DNA of 47,212 nucleotides from an uncultured Bacteroidales bacterium (GTDB lineage: Bacteria; Bacteroidota; Bacteroidia; Bacteroidales; Paludibacteraceae), in NCBI GenBank assembly GCA_946059305.1, contig CAMGMU010000008.1:1-47212 (forward strand). The letters run 5' to 3'. Every line of letters begins with the position of its first letter. The first letter of the stretch is position 1. The position numbers and the translations under genes were made by a program. A model generated the notes under the pieces. The model saw only the letters and a program-made list of their open reading frames with translations. It was not told the DNA's origin and did no database searches. Positions 41,869 to 47,212 of this stretch are shown one piece after another.

Positions 41869-44802
41869 TTACCACCAATTAATATGGTTGTTGGTAGCGT
41901 CAGCCGAAGACTTGTCGTACTTGAGGTCGGACAACATCGATGCGTTTACGCCAATGTGGAAGTTATAACTCTTCAGCGGACCGAATGGCACAAACGAAGC
42001 CGTCATTGTCCAGCAATGGAGGTTTCGCGTAACGTTGATAGTGGCGTTTGATAATTTTTTGTTAGCAAAATCATACGATAGCGAGGTGCTGGCGCGCCAT
42101 CCCTTACCAAGTCCCAACGAGATATTGGCGGAGAGGTTATGCGTAAAGCGCATTTTGTAATTCATCTTGTTGTAGTCAAACTCGTTCGACTCGCCATAGC
42201 GAAGCGAATAGGAGAGCGTGAGACTCCACGGAATTTCGGCAAAATCCCAATCGCTCAAATCGGCTGCGGGCTCTTCTTTGTGCTCTTTCTCCCATTGCTT
42301 TTTCGCTAGTTCAGCCTCCTCTCGTTGTTCATCGGTAATGAGCTCGCCCGTATTAGGGTCAATGGCATAAGGGTCGTCCATATCCCAACCGGGATCGAAT
42401 TTTTCCTCTTTCTTTTTGCGCTCTTTGCCAAACCACTTGCGGAATACTTCGTTGTTAAACGTATAGGAGAACGAAGTGGAGGTGCCTTTAAAATGGAGGA
42501 ACTTTCCTTCCTGCCAACATCTGCGGTTGGTGCGTACCGGTTTGCCGAACTCGTTGAGGGCGTAGAGGTATGGATCCCATGAGCCAGCGAGATTGATGGT
42601 ATAGTTGAGCGGCTTAGGAAGCTTGATGCGGAGGGTGGTGTTGAAATTCGACCAATTCATGGAGTCCGCAAGGAAGTTATAGCCGCCGCTGATGGTGAAG
42701 TTATCAATCAGCGAGATGATTTTGGTAGGCTCTTTGCCGGTTGTATCTTTTCGGTTGAACACCTTCATTTCGAGGTTGTTGGCAAGCGAAAAATTGATTG
42801 AGCCCACGTTTCCCTTGGATGGCGTACCATATTTACCTCCTTGAAAACGGTTGTATTCTATGGTTTGATACACCACTTCGCCTGCGGTATTGGTGGAAGG
42901 TTTTATGTACGAGCCATAGTAATTATGGTTGAGTTTGGCTCGAATAGGCTCGCAATCAGGGGTGTAACTGAATGAAATCGACGGGCTGAACACATGGCGA
43001 AACCTATCCACTCGGCTGTTGGGGAACAGTTTGCGCGAGGGGATGAAAAAACCGTAAAGCTTGGTAGAAGCGGATACAGACATGGAGAGATCCCATACAC
43101 GGTAGAAGCCGTAAGTGGTATCCCTTACGACCTGATTCTGCAGTTCATCCCACGACTGATCCACACGCTGAAACATCCATGCTTCGTTGTACGTAATATT
43201 CGGGCTGATATTGATGTACTTGAAGAGATTGAAAGAAGCCGATACGGGAAGGGAGTGTTTGAAACCAGACTTCCAATCGCGGAGGAAATTGGAATGCAAA
43301 ATTTCTTTTTCCTTGATATTCTGCACAGAGATACCGCCTTGAAAGGTATATCTGAGGGAGATTTTCTCGTACCAACGTTCATTTCCCACCGGTTTCTTCC
43401 GTTTGAAAGGCTTCGTTTGACTCAAGTTGAGCGTAAACTCCGGCAGCTTGAGCGACATGGTAGAGTCTCTCGTTTGTTGCGATATGCTGGCCGACATGGA
43501 GAGCGACCAAGGCGAGTCAGGGAAGCGTTGCGTATAGCTGATGGATGATGCCTTGGTGTTTTGCGAGTTGAGCGATGGATCGTAATACGAGTTGATGTCC
43601 GCTCTATTATAACCCGAGGTGGAGAAATTTACGGATGCCGAGAAGGTAGAGTAAGGGTTGGCTTTGGAGTCTTGCGTATGGCTCCAGGTGAGTTGGAAAT
43701 TGTTGGATTTCGTAAAATCAGGCATACCTTTTTCGCCCGTGATATTCGAGATATAACTTGCGCTTATGCTTCCGGAGAACTTGTAGCGGAGGCGATAGCG
43801 GCTTTGCGCTTTTAAGCTCCACGAGCCGTTGGTGTAGATATCACCGGTGAGGTTGAGATCTACATAATCGTTGATAGCGAAGTAATAGCCGAGGCCTTGC
43901 AAATACATACCGCGCGTTTGGTCATCACCAAAATTCGGCATGATTAAGCCGGAAGAGTAGGTGTTGGTCATCGGGAAGAAAGCAAACGGAACGGCTATGG
44001 GCAATGGTACATCACCCACCACCAAATAAGCCGGACCGGAGGTGACGTTCTTTCCCGGACGAAGTTTGCCTTTCGTAATTTGAAGGTAGAAATGCGGATG
44101 ATCATGATCATCGCAAGTGGTATATTTACCACCCGCCATCATCATGTCGCCATTATCCATAATCTTGGTTTTGTCAGCTATGATATAACCTTCGCCTTGT
44201 TCGGTAACGACATGGCGAACGAAAGCGCGTTTGGTTTGCAGATTATAGCTCATCTCATACGATTCATACGAATCTTCGCCTTGCTTGAAAACCGGACGCC
44301 CATGCCATTCTTCTGTAATGCTGTCGTACACTCCGGCAGAATAGATGGTGGATGAGTCGATTTTTACGCGAATGTAATCGGCAGTCAGGTTGATGTCCTT
44401 ATATGTGATATCGCCTTTTCCGTAAAGGTAGGCCGCACCATTACCCCACATAACGAGTGAATCGTCAGAGGTATAATCAATTTGAGCATCCAGTTTATCG
44501 GATATGCGAGGAAGTGATGTTGAGTCTTTTATGTTGCTCTGGTTGATTGCTGCAAGTGAGTCGGTTGTGAAAAATGCAGAATCCCCCTGAAGTGAGGTGC
44601 TGTCAGCTGGATGTTGTAGGGTAGGAGGCAAGGTGGAAGTGGCGGGTTTGTCTTCTGGTGTCTTCTGCGTGGAGGGTTGAGTTGTTTGCTTCTTTAGCAG
44701 GTTTTGTGCGGCTATAGGGATAGGAGAAACAGAGAGCAGCAACACAGCTAACAGCTCTGTTGCCCATCGCAAGATATGCCCTAAATGTGGTCTCTTATCC
44801 AT
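41869..44802 (-). CDS. lptD: LPS assembly outer-membrane protein LptD
   Basis: LptD inserts lipopolysaccharide into the outer leaflet. From the ATG at 44802 it has 977 residues, with a signal peptide ending in PIPIAAQ, a low-complexity Pro/Thr linker, an OstA/LptA-like beta-jellyroll (about 95-260, LYGKGDITYKDINLTADYI, YIIADKTKIM) and a large C-terminal barrel (GDIYTNGSWSLKAQSRYRLRY and following). The upstream open frame to 44991 crosses the promoter and lacks similarity. It ends 48 nt before slyD. No lptE is adjacent. Confidence 0.9.
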   Translation of the reverse strand: MDKRPHLGHILRWATELLAVLLLSVSPIPIAAQNLLKKQTTQPSTQKTPEDKPATSTLPPTLQHPADSTSLQGDSAFFTTDSLAAINQSNIKDSTSLPRISDKLDAQIDYTSDDSLVMWGNGAAYLYGKGDITYKDINLTADYIRVKIDSSTIYSAGVYDSITEEWHGRPVFKQGEDSYESYEMSYNLQTKRAFVRHVVTEQGEGYIIADKTKIMDNGDMMMAGGKYTTCDDHDHPHFYLQITKGKLRPGKNVTSGPAYLVVGDVPLPIAVPFAFFPMTNTYSSGLIMPNFGDDQTRGMYLQGLGYYFAINDYVDLNLTGDIYTNGSWSLKAQSRYRLRYKFSGSISASYISNITGEKGMPDFTKSNNFQLTWSHTQDSKANPYSTFSASVNFSTSGYNRADINSYYDPSLNSQNTKASSISYTQRFPDSPWSLSMSASISQQTRDSTMSLKLPEFTLNLSQTKPFKRKKPVGNERWYEKISLRYTFQGGISVQNIKEKEILHSNFLRDWKSGFKHSLPVSASFNLFKYINISPNITYNEAWMFQRVDQSWDELQNQVVRDTTYGFYRVWDLSMSVSASTKLYGFFIPSRKLFPNSRVDRFRHVFSPSISFSYTPDCEPIRAKLNHNYYGSYIKPSTNTAGEVVYQTIEYNRFQGGKYGTPSKGNVGSINFSLANNLEMKVFNRKDTTGKEPTKIISLIDNFTISGGYNFLADSMNWSNFNTTLRIKLPKPLNYTINLAGSWDPYLYALNEFGKPVRTNRRCWQEGKFLHFKGTSTSFSYTFNNEVFRKWFGKERKKKEEKFDPGWDMDDPYAIDPNTGELITDEQREEAELAKKQWEKEHKEEPAADLSDWDFAEIPWSLTLSYSLRYGESNEFDYNKMNYKMRFTHNLSANISLGLGKGWRASTSLSYDFANKKLSNATINVTRNLHCWTMTASFVPFGPLKSYNFHIGVNASMLSDLKYDKSSADATNNHINWW

Positions 44803-44814
44803 ATAAGTTGTGCG

Positions 44815-44838
44815 TATGCGCGTACACAAGCGCGCATA
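44815..44838 (-). other. 5'-terminal hairpin in the lptD leader
   Basis: A perfect 8-bp stem TATGCGCG/CGCGCATA with an 8-nt loop lies between the predicted transcription start (about 44840) and the lptD ATG (44802), so the mRNA would begin with it. Such a stem can stabilise an mRNA or limit initiation. Confidence 0.5.
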
Positions 44839-44845
44839 TAGCCTG

Positions 44846-44876
44846 CAAAGGTACAAAAAATATTCCAAATGGCAAA
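44846..44876 (-). promoter_or_regulatory. Promoter of lptD
   Basis: Minus-strand TACCTTTG (44846-44853) and TTTG (44873-44876) with a 19-nt spacer. Confidence 0.75.
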
Positions 44877-44936
44877 ATTTAAGGGGTAAAACGCAAAAAA
44901 AATCAAAAAATTTACGCGTATGTCGGATTTTTTTTG

Positions 44937-44944
44937 TACCTTTG
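44937..44944 (+). promoter_or_regulatory. -7 element of the pheS promoter
   Basis: TACCTTTG lies 38 nt before the pheS ATG. The -33 element is not well conserved (TTTA at the expected spacing), so strength is uncertain. Confidence 0.55.
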
Positions 44945-44982
44945 CAGCGATTTTCGGCTGATTGTGCCGATATAGGTAAGAT

Positions 44983-46017
44983 ATGAAGCAAAAAATTGAA
45001 TCCTTATTGTCCGAAGTGCGCGCAATGAAGGCTCAGAATTTGGAAGAGCTGGAAGCACTTCGAATCAAATATTTGAGCAAAAAAGGCGAGATTACTTCGT
45101 TGTTCAGCGACTTTCGCAATGTGCCCAACGAGCAGAAGCGCGAGATTGGTCAACTTCTTAATGAGCTGAAGACGGCTGCTGCTGATCGTTTGCAAGAGAT
45201 GAAAGAGGTGTTTGAAGCGCAAAAAGCCGATGCAGAGAAGCTCGACCTAACGCGAACGCCCGATCCTATCCCTATGGGCACGCGCCATCCGCTTTCGCTC
45301 GTGCGCGAGGAAATTGTAGATATCTTCTCGCATATCGGCTTTACGGTGGCTGAAGGCCCAGAAGTGGAAGATGATAAGCATGTGTACGGCATGCTCAATT
45401 TTGCTCCTGAGCATCCGGCTCGCGATATGCAGGATACCTTCTTCATTGAGAAAGAGGTAGGTGTACAGAAGCCTACAGATGTGCTCCTTCGTTCACACAC
45501 TTCGTCTGTTCAGACGCGTGTGATGACGTCGCAAAAGCCGCCGATTCGTGTGCTTTGCCCCGGGCGCGTCTATCGAAATGAGGCTATCTCTGCGCGTGCA
45601 CATTGTTTCTTCCATCAGGTTGAAGGATTGTATATCGATAAAGATGTGAGCTTTGCTGACTTGCGTCAGGTGTTGCTCTATTTCGCTCGCGAAATGTTTG
45701 GAGCGGATACCAAAATCCGCCTGCGTCCGAGTTATTTCCCCTTCACCGAGCCCTCGGCTGAGATGGATATCAGTTGTAATATCTGCGGCGGAACAGGTTG
45801 CTCCTTCTGCAAAGGCACAGGTTGGGTAGAGATTTTGGGTTGCGGAATGGTTGATCCAAACGTGCTCGAATCTTGCGGCATAGATTCAAAAGAATATACT
45901 GGTTTTGCCTTCGGTATGGGCGTGGAGCGTATTACGAATTTGAAATATCGGGTGAAGGATCTTCGCCTATTCTCGGAAAACGATATTCGCTTCCTTCAGC
46001 AGTTCGAATCTTGCTAA
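44983..46017 (+). CDS. pheS: Phenylalanyl-tRNA synthetase alpha subunit
   Basis: The catalytic subunit of heterotetrameric PheRS has 344 residues: an N-terminal coiled coil (1-85), motif 1 around VADGPEVE-like VAEGPEVEDDKH, motif 2 around VYRNEAISARAHCFFHQVEGL and motif 3 GFAFGMGVERI. The CNICGGTGCSFCKGTGWVEI segment gives zinc-knuckle-like cysteines, as in many Bacteroidota PheS. The beta subunit gene (pheT) is not in the window, so the subunits are separate here. Confidence 0.97.
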   Translation: MKQKIESLLSEVRAMKAQNLEELEALRIKYLSKKGEITSLFSDFRNVPNEQKREIGQLLNELKTAAADRLQEMKEVFEAQKADAEKLDLTRTPDPIPMGTRHPLSLVREEIVDIFSHIGFTVAEGPEVEDDKHVYGMLNFAPEHPARDMQDTFFIEKEVGVQKPTDVLLRSHTSSVQTRVMTSQKPPIRVLCPGRVYRNEAISARAHCFFHQVEGLYIDKDVSFADLRQVLLYFAREMFGADTKIRLRPSYFPFTEPSAEMDISCNICGGTGCSFCKGTGWVEILGCGMVDPNVLESCGIDSKEYTGFAFGMGVERITNLKYRVKDLRLFSENDIRFLQQFESC

Positions 46018-46073
46018 AAATACCCGTTTTTTAAGAAAATACAATAATAAACTGCATTTTTTTTGACTTTTTC

Positions 46074-46104
46074 TTGGTCAGGTCAAAAAAAAGATGTAAT
46101 TTTG
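46074..46104 (+). promoter_or_regulatory. Promoter of DUF177-rpmF
   Basis: TTG at 46074-46076, a 20-nt spacer and TAATTTTG at 46097-46104; the leader to the ATG at 46123 is about 13 nt. Confidence 0.75.
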
Positions 46105-46122
46105 CAAGCTTTTTGCAGACGA

Positions 46123-46602
46123 ATGGCTACAAATCAACCTTTAAATATGGATTTAGGTGCGCTTCTGGCGGGCCGCAATGAGTTTGATTATACGCTTGAT
46201 GATGCGTTTTTTCAAGCGCTTGATCAAGACGTTATATTGGGAGGTGATGTAAAAGCCGCAGTCTGCGTGTTGGCGCACGAAGATACGTTCCAGTTGCACT
46301 TGGACCTTCAAGGCGAGGTGAGCGTAACGTGTGACCGCTGTCTGGATCCCGTAAGTGAGCCGGTTAAAGCTGAAGATGATTTGTTGATTAAGCTTGCTGC
46401 TCATGACGATGAAGACGATGATTGCTTGTATGTTGATATGACGCATCCGATTCTGGATCTTGGATGGCTTTTTTATGAAGAAATTTCGGTCAATCTGCCG
46501 ATTGTCTGCCGTCACCAACCGGGTGAGTGTAATCCTCAGATGGAGGAACTTCTCCAAGCTCATCTATGTAAGACAATCGATGATGAAACCGAGCAAGAAT
46601 AA
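46123..46602 (+). CDS. DUF177 (YceD) family protein
   Basis: The 159-residue protein has the DUF177 core QGEVSVTCDRCLDPVSEPVKAEDDLLIKL, a CxxC pair, and a C-terminal block LPIVCRHQPGECNPQMEELLQ. It is acidic and usually sits directly before rpmF, as here (33 nt). The family is implicated in 23S rRNA or ribosome assembly in bacteria and plastids. The ATG at 46123 is chosen because the predicted transcript starts near 46110. Confidence 0.92.
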   Translation: MATNQPLNMDLGALLAGRNEFDYTLDDAFFQALDQDVILGGDVKAAVCVLAHEDTFQLHLDLQGEVSVTCDRCLDPVSEPVKAEDDLLIKLAAHDDEDDDCLYVDMTHPILDLGWLFYEEISVNLPIVCRHQPGECNPQMEELLQAHLCKTIDDETEQE

Positions 46603-46634
46603 GAAAAACAAACAAAAATTAATTAGATACAACT

Positions 46635-46820
46635 ATGGCACATCCTAAAAGAAGACAATCGCACACTCGTACTGCGAAGCGTCGTACGCATGACGTAGCA
46701 AAGATGCCGACGCTGGCTATTTGCCCGAATTGCGGCGCTACCTACATCTACCACACTGTATGTGGTGCTTGTGGTTACTATCGCGGTAAACTTGCTATCG
46801 AACAGGCTGTTGAAGCTTAA
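46635..46820 (+). CDS. rpmF: 50S ribosomal protein L32
   Basis: The 61-residue protein has the L32 start MAHPKRRQSHTRTAKRRTHD and a zinc-ribbon (CPNCG and CGACG), the zinc-binding C+ form. It follows DUF177 in the usual order. Confidence 0.98.
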   Translation: MAHPKRRQSHTRTAKRRTHDVAKMPTLAICPNCGATYIYHTVCGACGYYRGKLAIEQAVEA

Positions 46821-46823
46821 CAT

Positions 46824-46938
46824 AGCATGAATGCTGTATCGACGCAAAAGCTCTAAGTGGGAATGCTTATTCCTCTTGGAGCTTGCGTTGTTCGCAGCGG
46901 CTCATCGCGTTTCGTGAGAAACGTTGTTCCGAAGAACA
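46824..46938 (+). other. Hairpin-rich leader between rpmF and the next gene
   Basis: Four hairpins follow one another: AGCAT-GA-ATGCT (46824-46835); a long interrupted stem with ACGC/GCGT, AAGCTC/GAGCTT, AAG/CTT and GGAAT/ATTCC (46842-46888); CGTTTC-GTGA-GAAACG with a GNRA tetraloop (46908-46923); and TGTTC-CGAA-GAACA (46925-46938). No U-run follows, so it is not a plain terminator. It could be a regulatory 5' leader of the downstream RNA-binding-like gene or an rpmF 3' end. Confidence 0.5.
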
Positions 46939-46994
46939 CTTTAACTAATACGTTGGGTTCAAAAAAGAATCCTATTCCTAAGCAAACAAAAAAG

Positions 46995-47212
46995 ATGGAT
47001 TACAATAACAATCAAAATGGTGACGGCCAAATGCCGCGCCAAGGTGGTTATCGTGGTGGCCGCGAAGGCTACCAACCTCGTCAACGATTTAATTCCGACA
47101 ATCAAGAGAATGGCGAACCGCGTTATTCGCAAGAGAGTGGTCGCCGTCCGCGAATCAATAATGCGGGCACTCGCCAGCCCCGTCCGCGTTTCCAGCAGCA
47201 GGGTGAAGGCGG
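46995..47212 (+). CDS. Basic Arg/Gly/Gln-rich protein, N-terminal part (cut by window edge)
   Basis: An ATG at 46995 opens a frame that runs off the window. The first 72 residues start MDYNNNQNGDGQMPRQGG, then RGG- and RPR-type repeats rich in Asn, Gln, Arg and Gly, a disordered nucleic-acid-binding look. In Bacteroidota such extensions precede pseudouridine synthases (RluB-like) or other RNA-binding proteins, but the catalytic part is outside, so no function is assigned. Confidence 0.6.
   Translation, partial: MDYNNNQNGDGQMPRQGGYRGGREGYQPRQRFNSDNQENGEPRYSQESGRRPRINNAGTRQPRPRFQQQGEG

Noticed and set aside
44803..44991. N-terminal extension of lptD
   Set aside because: The extra 63 codons cross the lptD promoter and overlap the pheS start region; the shorter form has a clean signal peptide.

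Overview
This 47.2-kb window looks like an ordinary chromosomal segment of a member of the Bacteroidota, most likely order Bacteroidales. The evidence is: at least a dozen promoters of the Bacteroidota type (TTTG or TTG, 19-20 nt, then TAnnTTTG) in front of genes; few clear Shine-Dalgarno sequences; type IX secretion genes (porU, porV); Bacteroidota-specific families (DUF4494, multi-repeat DUF349, a DUF3256-like protein); and a TonB-dependent receptor with a carboxypeptidase-like N-terminal domain. I cannot name a genus from the sequence alone.

Layout, left to right. A truncated tRNA-Ala(GGC) sits at the left edge. A leftward four-gene unit follows (TonB-dependent receptor, mutS, a GHL10-type hydrolase, recF; 8.4 to 0.4 kb). 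Divergent from it are DUF4494 and the PLP-binding protein YggS. Next come leftward rplU-rpmA-serS, and divergent from them a YycJ-like metallo-hydrolase with a polyprenol-phosphate mannosyltransferase. Leftward aspartate aminotransferase and a serpin-TPR pair lead to a 1.1-kb gene-free stretch (18.2-19.4 kb) with an inverted-repeat element and candidate structured RNA. A LysR regulator and a membrane TPR/HTH regulator follow, then a rightward lipoprotein/outer-membrane pair, and a leftward engB, BtuF-like binding protein and Usp-like protein.

From 25.9 to 28.7 kb is an accessory-looking zone: MITE-like repeats, a VanX-type dipeptidase, two small lipoproteins and a pseudogene remnant of one of them. 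The right part is mostly core. It holds ispE; divergent DUF349 and ftsE; a leftward cell-envelope unit (degenerate FAH-like gene, porU, porV, ispF, DUF3256-like, aroK, sufE); der, slyD and lptD; then rightward pheS, DUF177, rpmF, and the start of a basic, Arg/Gly/Gln-rich protein after a hairpin-rich leader.

Functionally the genes serve DNA repair (MutS, RecF), translation (SerS, PheS, L21, L27, L32, EngB, Der), isoprenoid and shikimate metabolism (IspE, IspF, AroK), and envelope biogenesis and secretion (LptD, PorU, PorV, FtsE). I found no CRISPR array, prophage, IS transposase or dedicated defence system. The least explained signals are the short repeat families, the hairpin-rich leader at the right edge, the possible RNA near 19 kb, and the FAH-like pseudoenzyme beside porU.
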